A program made the translations under genes and the position numbers. The notes beneath the pieces are model-generated. The model saw only the letters and a program-made list of their open reading frames with translations, was not told the origin of the DNA and did not search any database. Positions 1-5,396 of a DNA stretch of 6,534 nt are shown piece after piece (the first letter of the stretch is position 1; the number at the start of each line of letters is the position of its first letter). Source of the stretch: Emcibacteraceae bacterium (GTDB lineage Bacteria; Pseudomonadota; Alphaproteobacteria; Sphingomonadales; Emcibacteraceae); the NCBI GenBank assembly GCA_016763335.1, contig JAESUD010000107.1, positions 1-6,534 of the forward strand. Reading direction: 5' to 3'.

Positions 1-592
1 GACCGGCAGGTTCGGCCCCTATATTCAGCTCGGCGAACCTGTAGAAAAAGAAAAACCAAAACGCGCATCCATTCCTAAAGGTATGACCCCTGACAGCATT
101 GATTTCGAACGGGCACTTAAACTTCTCGCCCTTCCTCGCGATGTTGGTATTCATCCGGAAGACGGCAAAATCATTAAAGCCGCCATTGGCCGTTACGGAC
201 CATATGTGTCTCATAGCGGTTCATTCGCCAGCCTTAAGGACCCGGAAGATGTGTTTACCATTGGCATCAATCATGCTGTAACACTTATTGCAGAAGCACT
301 CGCAAAACGCGGTAAAGCCGCTGAGCCCATAAAAGATTTAGGTGAACATCCTGACGGTGAAGGCAATATTCTCGTAATGGACGGCCGCTACGGCCCCTAT
401 GTTAAATATAAACGAATTAATGCGACGATACCGAAAGATAAAGATCCTAAGGATATTACGGTTGAAGAAGCAATAGAACTCATAAAAGCTCGCGCATCGA
501 AGGGCAAAAAACCCCGCGCCAAGCCAAAAAAGAAAGTAAAAGCAAAAGCCAAACCTAAGGCAAAGCCCAAGGCTAAGGCCAAAGCTAAATAA
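1..592 (+). CDS. topA: DNA topoisomerase I, C-terminal part (5' truncated by window edge)
   Basis: Topoisomerase I relaxes negatively supercoiled DNA by transient single-strand cleavage. Only the last 196 residues are present, with the first whole codon at 2-4; the Toprim and catalytic tyrosine domains lie outside the window. Three copies of a G-R-[FY]-G-P-Y motif are visible, at about 5-25 (GRFGPYI), 188-208 (GRYGPYV) and 383-403 (GRYGPYV). They are spaced as in the C-terminal repeats of alphaproteobacterial TopA, which help bind single-stranded DNA. The stretch KRASIPKGMTPDSIDFERAL between the first two copies also fits TopA. The protein ends in a lysine-rich tail of about 30 residues in which Lys alternates with Ala or Pro. 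The ATG at 83 is internal and not the start. rnr follows after 8 nt, so the two are probably cotranscribed. Identity rests on the repeats and the neighbourhood. Confidence 0.93.
   Translation, partial: TGRFGPYIQLGEPVEKEKPKRASIPKGMTPDSIDFERALKLLALPRDVGIHPEDGKIIKAAIGRYGPYVSHSGSFASLKDPEDVFTIGINHAVTLIAEALAKRGKAAEPIKDLGEHPDGEGNILVMDGRYGPYVKYKRINATIPKDKDPKDITVEEAIELIKARASKGKKPRAKPKKKVKAKAKPKAKPKAKAKAK
533..589 (+). repeat. Low-complexity Lys-(Ala/Pro/Val) tail repeat at the 3' end of topA
   Basis: Nineteen codons in which lysine (AAA or AAG) occupies every second position, alternating with Ala, Pro or once Val, up to the TAA at 590. At DNA level this is an imperfect tandem array of 6-base units such as AAAGCC. 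Basic tails of this kind are common in TopA of GC-rich alphaproteobacteria and probably add non-specific nucleic-acid affinity (inference). The synonymous variation between units argues against a very recent slippage expansion. Confidence 0.8.
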
Positions 593-600
593 GAGAAAAA

Positions 601-2838
601 ATGACAAAACAAAAAGCCCCTTTTCCCGGTGAGAGTGAAATACTCGACTTCATTCGGGAAAACCCTGGCCGCGCTTCAAAGCGCGAGATAACACGCGCCT
701 TTCAGATTAAAGGCGAAGAAAAAATAAAACTCAAGAAACTGCTGCGCAAAATGACTTTGGATGGCAAACTTGAAAACCCCCATAAAACAAGATTACATAT
801 TTCAGGTGATTTACCACCGGTCTTGGTTATTGAAATAAGTGGCGTTGACAGCTACGGTGACCTAACGGCCCGGCCCGTTGATTGGGATAGCAAAACAGAG
901 CCACCAAAAATATTGATGTTTGCTCATGATCGGCGAAATAAACTTGGCATTGGTGAACAGGCGCTTGTACGCTTATCACCGAATAAAGATAAAGGTGAAA
1001 TTGGCTATGTCGCCAAGATCATCCGAAAGTTAGAACAAAAATCATCACAGGTTATGGGCGTTTTTCATTCGGACGACGAACATATCGCCTTTGTCAATCC
1101 AACCGATAAAAAAGTCCGTAATAAATATCTTATTGCCAAAAATGACTGGAACGGTGCAACGGACGGTACGCTTGTCCTGATCCATTTAAAACCGGCGCAA
1201 CAAAGATCACGCCATACTAAAGCAAAACCAGCTAGAGTGATAAAATGCTTCGGCGCCATCAATGATCCAAAATCCATTAGCTTGATCGCCATTATATCTC
1301 AAGGTATCGCTACTGAATTTCCTGAGGACGCATTAAATGATGCCAAAAAAGCTGAAAAACCCACACTCAAGGACCGCACAGACCTGCGGGCACTTCCGTT
1401 AATCACGGTTGACCCATCGGATGCTAGAGATCACGACGATGCCATCTGGGCAGAAATGGACCCGGACGATAAAAATGCAGGTGGTTGTCACATTATTGTC
1501 GCCATCGCCGATGTCGCCCATTATGTAAAGCCCGGATCACCCCTTGATATTGAAGCAAGAAAACGTGGAAATTCAACTTATTTCCCCGACCGTGTCGTTC
1601 CGATGTTGCCGGAAGCTCTTTCAAACGGGTTATGTTCACTACATGAAGGTGAAGACCGCTATACTATGGCCGTGCATATCTGGTTTGATAAACGGGGCAA
1701 AAAAATCCGTCATAAATATATTCGCGGATTGATGAATAGCCATGCCAGCCTTTCTTACGAAGAGTTTCAAAATGCCCGTAACGGCAAGCCGTCCAAACGG
1801 GCTGCGCCACTTATGGACAGCGTGATAAACCCGCTTTATCACGCTTATGCCATATTACAAAAAGGCCGCGCCCACCGCGAACCACTCGAACTTAATGTTC
1901 CTGAAAAGAAAATCATCCTGAGTGAAAAAGGCGAGATAACCTCAATTGAAAACCGCGTAAGCCTAGATGCCCATAAACTTGTAGAAGAATTTATGATACA
2001 GGCCAATGTCGCTGCCGCCGAGGAGCTTGAACGCAACAGCACACCCTGCATATACCGCATACACGAGCAACCCAGCCTGGATAAGCTTGAAACACTGCGC
2101 CAGTTTATGCAGAGCCTTGATTATAAATTCGCAAAAGGTCAGGTTATAAAACCAAAAGTTTTTAATAACTTAATCAATAATGCCATTGGTACACCGCAAG
2201 AAACAGTTATCAGCACCATCGTATTACGCACCCAGATGCAGGCAAAATACAGTCCTGATAATCACGGGCATTTCGGGTTGTCGTTAACAAAATATGCTCA
2301 TTTCACATCGCCGATTCGCCGTTATGCCGATGTGTTGATCCACAGGGCATTGATTAAAGCGGTTAAGCTCGGCAATGACGGCCTTAGCGAGTTTGACGCT
2401 GATAATTTATTTGAAACGGCAGAACATATCAGCACCACCGAACGTAACTCCATGATCGCCGAGCGTAATTCCACGGAACGATATATCGCCCATTATATGA
2501 GCACGAAAATCGATGACGAGTTTGAAGGCAGGATTAATGGAGTTATTAGGGTCGGATTATTTATAACGCTAACCCAAACCGGCGGTGAAGGTTTTATTCC
2601 TATCTCATCCTTAATCGGTGATTATTTTAATCATGATAAAGATCATCAACTGATTAAAGGTGAACATAGCGGGATAATATACCAATTGGGCGATTCTGTT
2701 ACTGTGCGGCTCCGTGAAGCGAATCCTATCTCAGGCGGGTTAATATTTGAGCTTATTGACGAGAGGCTTTTAAAGCTAAAGGGCCGCAAATCAACAAGAA
2801 AAATAAGCAGAAGACCGCGAAAACGTAAAAGAAAATAA
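601..2838 (+). CDS. rnr: Ribonuclease R (RNase II/RNB family 3'-5' exoribonuclease)
   Basis: RNase R degrades RNA processively from the 3' end, including structured RNA, and acts in mRNA decay and rRNA/tRNA quality control in the cytoplasm. The product has 745 residues, within the family's usual range. Order of domains: winged-helix-like N-terminus (about 10-70), cold-shock/OB folds (about 73-240), RNB catalytic domain (about 260-595), S1 domain (about 638-720) and a strongly basic tail (about 725-745). The catalytic motif DPSDARDHDD at 271-280 gives D271, D277, D279 and D280, the same spacing as D272/D278/D280/D281 of the E. coli enzyme. A second signature, HFTSPIRRYAD, lies at 567-577. The ATG at 601 has AAGAG at 591-595 overlapping the topA stop, which suggests translational coupling. 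No clear terminator follows it. The family call is very secure. Confidence 0.97.
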   Translation: MTKQKAPFPGESEILDFIRENPGRASKREITRAFQIKGEEKIKLKKLLRKMTLDGKLENPHKTRLHISGDLPPVLVIEISGVDSYGDLTARPVDWDSKTEPPKILMFAHDRRNKLGIGEQALVRLSPNKDKGEIGYVAKIIRKLEQKSSQVMGVFHSDDEHIAFVNPTDKKVRNKYLIAKNDWNGATDGTLVLIHLKPAQQRSRHTKAKPARVIKCFGAINDPKSISLIAIISQGIATEFPEDALNDAKKAEKPTLKDRTDLRALPLITVDPSDARDHDDAIWAEMDPDDKNAGGCHIIVAIADVAHYVKPGSPLDIEARKRGNSTYFPDRVVPMLPEALSNGLCSLHEGEDRYTMAVHIWFDKRGKKIRHKYIRGLMNSHASLSYEEFQNARNGKPSKRAAPLMDSVINPLYHAYAILQKGRAHREPLELNVPEKKIILSEKGEITSIENRVSLDAHKLVEEFMIQANVAAAEELERNSTPCIYRIHEQPSLDKLETLRQFMQSLDYKFAKGQVIKPKVFNNLINNAIGTPQETVISTIVLRTQMQAKYSPDNHGHFGLSLTKYAHFTSPIRRYADVLIHRALIKAVKLGNDGLSEFDADNLFETAEHISTTERNSMIAERNSTERYIAHYMSTKIDDEFEGRINGVIRVGLFITLTQTGGEGFIPISSLIGDYFNHDKDHQLIKGEHSGIIYQLGDSVTVRLREANPISGGLIFELIDERLLKLKGRKSTRKISRRPRKRKRK

Positions 2839-2864
2839 ATTATATAAAAATCGCGGACTTTTAC

Positions 2865-2892
2865 TTGACTTCACCCATAATCCCTGTATTTT
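2865..2892 (+). promoter_or_regulatory. Candidate sigma-70-type promoter for rpmG
   Basis: A -35-like TTGACT at 2865-2870, preceded by C as in the alphaproteobacterial CTTGAC pattern, is followed after 16 nt by TATTTT at 2887-2892 (4 of 6 matches to TATAAT). It lies in the 96-nt gap between the rnr stop and the rpmG ATG and predicts a short leader of about 35 nt. The -35 is good and the -10 is mediocre. rpmG could also receive read-through from rnr. Confidence 0.5.
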
Positions 2893-2923
2893 CCGCTCAC
2901 GCAATTTATCAAATATTAAAAAC

Positions 2924-2928
2924 GGAAG
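2924..2928 (+). promoter_or_regulatory. Ribosome binding site of rpmG
   Basis: GGAAG lies 6 nt before the ATG at 2935 and is the clearest Shine-Dalgarno match in the window. It fixes the start of a gene that is too short to be found by length alone. Confidence 0.75.
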
Positions 2929-2934
2929 CTAGCA

Positions 2935-3102
2935 ATGGCCAAACCTTCAAGTGTAAAAATTAAACTCGTTAGTACAGCTGACACAGGTTTTTATTATGTA
3001 ACTAAGAAAAACCCACGCAACATTACCGAAAAAATGGTAATGCGTAAGTATGATCCTGTTGTACGTAAACATGTTGATTTCAAAGAAGCTAAAATTAAAT
3101 AA
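2935..3102 (+). CDS. rpmG: 50S ribosomal protein bL33 (L33), cysteine-free form
   Basis: bL33 is a small protein of the large ribosomal subunit near the E-site tRNA. The 55-residue product is a full-length match by eye to proteobacterial L33: it starts [21 protein letters not shown], has an N-P-R-N-I-T-E-K-M middle, and ends in the highly typical [18 protein letters not shown]. It contains no cysteine, so it is the zinc-independent (C-minus) type, like the E. coli protein. The gene has a good ribosome binding site, a candidate promoter of its own upstream, and a strong terminator 35 nt downstream, so it may be expressed as a monocistronic unit at a higher level than rnr. An rpmG next to pleD-divK is the arrangement known from other alphaproteobacteria. 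Confidence 0.97.
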   Translation: MAKPSSVKIKLVSTADTGFYYVTKKNPRNITEKMVMRKYDPVVRKHVDFKEAKIK

Positions 3103-3110
3103 TAGCTTAT

Positions 3111-3124
3111 ATCAAATATTTGAT
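3111..3124. repeat. 14-bp perfect palindrome in the rpmG 3' UTR
   Basis: ATCAAATATTTGAT is its own reverse complement. Its left part belongs to an 11-bp sequence, TATCAAATATT (3110-3120), that also occurs at 2907-2917 just upstream of the rpmG ribosome binding site. It lies between the rpmG stop and the terminator. Its function is unknown, and chance is plausible in such AT-rich sequence. Confidence 0.5.
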
Positions 3125-3137
3125 TTTAATGAAGAAT

Positions 3138-3163
3138 GGCTGCTTTTAAAAGCGGCCTTTTTT
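3138..3163 (+). terminator. Intrinsic terminator after rpmG
   Basis: The inverted repeat GGCTGCTTTT/AAAAGCGGCC (3138-3157) is followed directly by six T residues (3158-3163). The only imperfect position pairs as U-G in + strand RNA but as A-C in - strand RNA, and no T-tract follows the hairpin on the - strand. It is therefore best read as the rpmG terminator. It sits only 7 nt from the pleD stop codon and may act weakly on the convergent pleD transcript too. Confidence 0.85.
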
Positions 3164-3170
3164 ATTGGTT

Positions 3171-4556
3171 TTATTCGTTAAAGCACGAAATACCGCAAAC
3201 CCTATTGCGACCAGAATCCTTGGCTTTATAAAGACCTTTATCAGCCTCTGAAAATAATTTTTCTTTGGTATCACAGTTTTCGCTAACAATTGCCACACCA
3301 ATACTTACCTCAACCTTGATAGGTTCCTCAGAGCCTGAAACCTCAAACGGTTCATCACAGATTACTCGGCGCAGACGTTCCGCAATAAAAAGTGCAAAAC
3401 TTGCATCGGTTTCTGGCATTACAACAACGAATTCCTCGCCGCCATAACGCGCGGCAAGGTCGATACTACGGATATTACTGGATATCCTCTTTGAAAATTC
3501 TTCAAGCACCTCATCACCAGAAGCATGGCCATATGTATCATTAATACGTTTAAAATGATCAATATCTAGCATTAACAACGAAACATTGGCTTGTTTGTCA
3601 TTCTCTGGTGAAAACACATTTTCCAAATGAATATCAAGAAAATGACGATTGTAAAGATTGGTCACGGCATCAGTAACTGCCATTTCCATATTCTTTTTCA
3701 TTTTTCCGCGTAGATAATCGGCAAATCTTTTGTGGCGAATTTGCGATTTTACACGTGCTAATAACTCATTGCCGTCAATGGGTCTTGTCACATAATCCGT
3801 CACCCCAAGTTCCATTGCCTGTATCAAAGTATCGTTATCACCTTCATCAATGAGTATCAGAACGGGTGTATGTCTCGTAATTTCTGTCGACCTGATGGAC
3901 GAACATAATCTAAGTCCATCTGCTTCTCTTAAGCTAAGACTGATAATAAAAAGGTCATATTGCCCAAGATCTTCAGTGGATATACTACCATTGCTGACAT
4001 TATCATGATCAATGGTATCAACCGTATTTTCCAAATAACCGACAATTCGGCTGGCAACTCTTTCATAATCTTCAATGAGCAAAACTTTTGCATCTTCAAA
4101 TTTGATGGTCGTACTGTTTTCCTCATTATCATTGCCGCTAAAGGCTTTTCCCGTTGAATTACGAATTCGCAGTTCATCCATTAAGACCTTAAGCCGCACT
4201 AGAGAGCGCACACGGGCGAATAATGGTAAATCCTGTATAGGTTTGGTTAAAAAGTCATCAGCACCCGCCTCAAGGCCCGTCACACGGTCTTTAGGTTGAT
4301 CTAGGGCAGTTACCATAATAATGGGGATATGGGCAATGGCGGGATTCGCTTTAACACGGCGGCATACTTCAAACCCGTCCATACCGGGCATCATTACATC
4401 AAGTAAAATAATATCCGGCAGTTCTTTTTCAATAATTTCCAGAGCATCAATGCCATTCATTGCCGTAAGAACATCGAAATATTCACTACGAAGCTTTGCT
4501 TCGAGCAGCTTCACATTGTGAAGCACATCATCGACTACTAAAACTCTGGCTGTCAT
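3171..4556 (-). CDS. pleD: Response regulator diguanylate cyclase PleD (REC-REC-GGDEF)
   Basis: PleD makes cyclic di-GMP from two GTP after phosphorylation and dimerisation. In Caulobacter it drives the swarmer-to-stalked transition under PleC/DivJ control. The product has 461 residues. REC1 (about 3-120) has D9/D10, phosphoacceptor D53, T83, F102 and K105. REC2 (about 155-272) is degenerate: S206 stands where the phosphoacceptor Asp is expected and R258 replaces the Lys, as for the adaptor receiver of PleD. The GGDEF domain (about 290-455) has metal and substrate residues D331, N339 and D348, the active motif GGEEF at 372-376, and an inhibitory-site RxxD (R363-D366) five residues before it. 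All are shifted by 4 from the Caulobacter numbering as I recall it. The ATG lies 9 nt after the divK stop. The only Shine-Dalgarno-like element, AGGG at 4569-4572 inside the divK end, is 12 nt away, so coupling to divK is likely. Predicted fully active. Confidence 0.96.
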   Translation of the reverse strand: MTARVLVVDDVLHNVKLLEAKLRSEYFDVLTAMNGIDALEIIEKELPDIILLDVMMPGMDGFEVCRRVKANPAIAHIPIIMVTALDQPKDRVTGLEAGADDFLTKPIQDLPLFARVRSLVRLKVLMDELRIRNSTGKAFSGNDNEENSTTIKFEDAKVLLIEDYERVASRIVGYLENTVDTIDHDNVSNGSISTEDLGQYDLFIISLSLREADGLRLCSSIRSTEITRHTPVLILIDEGDNDTLIQAMELGVTDYVTRPIDGNELLARVKSQIRHKRFADYLRGKMKKNMEMAVTDAVTNLYNRHFLDIHLENVFSPENDKQANVSLLMLDIDHFKRINDTYGHASGDEVLEEFSKRISSNIRSIDLAARYGGEEFVVVMPETDASFALFIAERLRRVICDEPFEVSGSEEPIKVEVSIGVAIVSENCDTKEKLFSEADKGLYKAKDSGRNRVCGISCFNE

Positions 4557-4565
4557 GTTGAAAAA

Positions 4566-4931
4566 TTACCCTACGAACTTTCTAACGGTTTCGATAAAAT
4601 GACTAACCGAAATCGGCTTGGCGATATAAGCTTCACATCCGCCTTCTCTAATTTTTTCTTCATCACCCTTCATAGCAAAGGCCGTAACCGCGATTACAGG
4701 GATAGATTTTAATTCATCATCCTCTTTAATCCACTTGGTCACTTCTAATCCGGAAACTTCAGGAAGCTGAATATCCATCAAAATTAAGTCAGGCTTTTCA
4801 TTCCTCGCTAGTTCCAAAGCCTTCATTCCTTCTTGCGTCTGGACAGTTTCGTACCCGTGAGCGTCCAATAGGTCGCAAAAAAGTTTCATATTTAGGTCAT
4901 TATCTTCAACAACAAGTATTTTTTTACGCAT
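4566..4931 (-). CDS. divK: Single-domain response regulator DivK
   Basis: DivK is a stand-alone receiver that, when phosphorylated, controls the DivJ/PleC/DivL-CckA network and so the activity of CtrA, setting asymmetric division and the cell cycle in alphaproteobacteria. The 121-residue product is one complete REC domain with no output domain. Visible residues are E9/D10 (acid pocket), phosphoacceptor D53 in LMDIQLP, T83 in AVTAFAM, and K105 in AYIAKPI. The start [18 protein letters not shown] is a classic DivK-like N-terminus, and the position directly upstream of pleD in the same orientation supports the name over a generic CheY-like call. AAGAG on the - strand (4938-4942) is a modest ribosome binding site 6 nt before the ATG. 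I saw no full CtrA site upstream, although divK is CtrA-dependent in Caulobacter. Confidence 0.93.
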   Translation of the reverse strand: MRKKILVVEDNDLNMKLFCDLLDAHGYETVQTQEGMKALELARNEKPDLILMDIQLPEVSGLEVTKWIKEDDELKSIPVIAVTAFAMKGDEEKIREGGCEAYIAKPISVSHFIETVRKFVG

Positions 4932-4958
4932 AAAAGATCTCTTATATTGTTATGGGTT

Positions 4959-4975
4959 TAGAAAATGTTTTTCTA
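4959..4975. repeat. 17-bp inverted repeat in the divergent divK/DUF3572 intergenic region
   Basis: Two perfect 7-bp arms, TAGAAAA and TTTTCTA, flank the 3-nt centre TGT. The element overlaps the candidate -10 of divK and its right end overlaps a perfect TATAAT (4974-4979) facing the DUF3572 gene. It could be an operator between divergent promoters, but no known binding site was recognised. Confidence 0.4.
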
Positions 4976-4979
4976 TAAT
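4974..4979 (+). promoter_or_regulatory. Candidate -10 element for the DUF3572-dinB unit
   Basis: A perfect TATAAT on the + strand. No convincing -35 lies 16-18 nt upstream (TATGGG occupies the 17-nt position), so this is weak. Initiation here would leave a leader of about 125 nt before the ATG at 5113. The AT-rich run at 5033-5050 offers other, poorer -10 matches. Confidence 0.25.
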
Positions 4980-5098
4980 TGTAAACTTATGAATACTATT
5001 AGCCGAAGGTTATGAAAAAGCAGTTAATTTTTTTATATATCTAATAATATCTTTCATTTACATGCAATGGTATATTAAAGCTCCCATTCCATATAATA

Positions 5099-5106
5099 AA
5101 GAAGAA
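5099..5106 (+). promoter_or_regulatory. Purine-rich ribosome binding site deciding the DUF3572 start
   Basis: AAGAAGAA lies 6 nt before the ATG at 5113, whereas the in-frame ATG at 5062 is preceded by pyrimidine- and AT-rich sequence with no Shine-Dalgarno match. This favours 5113 as the start. Confidence 0.5.
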
Positions 5107-5112
5107 ACAGAC

Positions 5113-5394
5113 ATGGATCATGATAGAGCCGAAATTATCGCTATAAACTGCCTTTCATTCATCGCTGGCAATGAAAAATACCTTAGTGGATACCTTAATT
5201 TGAGCGGCACTGACCTTAATCAACTTAAAGAAAATATCGCGAATCCAGAAACAATGGCGGGAATTCTCGCCAGTCTTCTTGATTATTTACTGCAAAATGA
5301 GAAATACTTGATCGAATATGCCGAAGAATATAACCTTAATCCTATGGATATTCAAAAAGCGCGACATGTTTTTCCCGGTTCTACACCCTGTTAA
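5113..5394 (+). CDS. DUF3572 family protein, function unknown
   Basis: I recognise the family but no function is established for it. The 93-residue product has no signal peptide or membrane segment and is probably all-helical and cytoplasmic (inference). Family features are the opening helix AEIIAINCLSFIAGNEKYL, the central segment with LLDYLLQNEKYL, and the end DIQKARHVFPG. It shows an internal duplication: NEKYL at residues 20-24 and again at 62-66, each preceded by a hydrophobic helix and followed by a second helix with L-x(3)-[LI]. The frame stays open back to an ATG at 5062, which would add 17 residues (MQWYIKAPIPYNKEETD). That extension is outside the family pattern and lacks a ribosome binding site, so 5113 is preferred. 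The gene is divergent from divK and ends 2 nt before dinB, so it is very likely cotranscribed with dinB. Confidence 0.85.
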   Translation: MDHDRAEIIAINCLSFIAGNEKYLSGYLNLSGTDLNQLKENIANPETMAGILASLLDYLLQNEKYLIEYAEEYNLNPMDIQKARHVFPGSTPC

Positions 5395-5396
5395 AA

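Larger units (their letters stand above)
4957..4985 (-). promoter_or_regulatory. Candidate promoter for divK-pleD
   Basis: Read on the - strand, TTTACA (complement of 4980-4985) is followed after exactly 17 nt by TCTAAA (complement of 4957-4962), then about 25 nt to the divK ATG. The -35 matches 5 of 6 and the -10 matches 4 of 6 of the sigma-70 consensus. The region is AT-rich, so false matches are easy. Confidence 0.3.

Noticed and set aside
338..612. Open frames on the - strand opposite the topA 3' end
   Set aside because: They are by-products of the Lys-Ala repeat, which reads as Phe/Leu/Gly-rich peptides that mimic membrane segments. There is no ribosome binding site, and the sense frame is clearly topA.
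2839..2864. Terminator directly after rnr
   Set aside because: The sequence after the stop is AT-rich with no GC-containing inverted repeat followed by a T-tract, so rnr may read through into rpmG.
4989..5044. Two overlapping mini-ORFs upstream of the DUF3572 gene (MNTISRRL, 4989-5015, and MKKQLIFLYI, 5012-5044), with an ATGA overlap
   Set aside because: They are only 8 and 10 codons long. The AAGG before the second is only 2 nt from its ATG, and there is no attenuator hairpin or codon bias, so chance is the simplest explanation.
5062..5112. 17-residue N-terminal extension of the DUF3572 protein from the ATG at 5062
   Set aside because: There is no ribosome binding site before 5062, the extension does not resemble the family N-terminus, and the ATG at 5113 has a purine-rich site and starts just before the first conserved helix.
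5373..5392. Possible alphaproteobacterial LexA box (GTTC-N7-GTTC) before dinB
   Set aside because: A GTTC is followed by TGTTA, with the wrong second half-site and spacing, and it lies inside the DUF3572 coding sequence. No other candidate was seen near dinB, so SOS control is not supported here.
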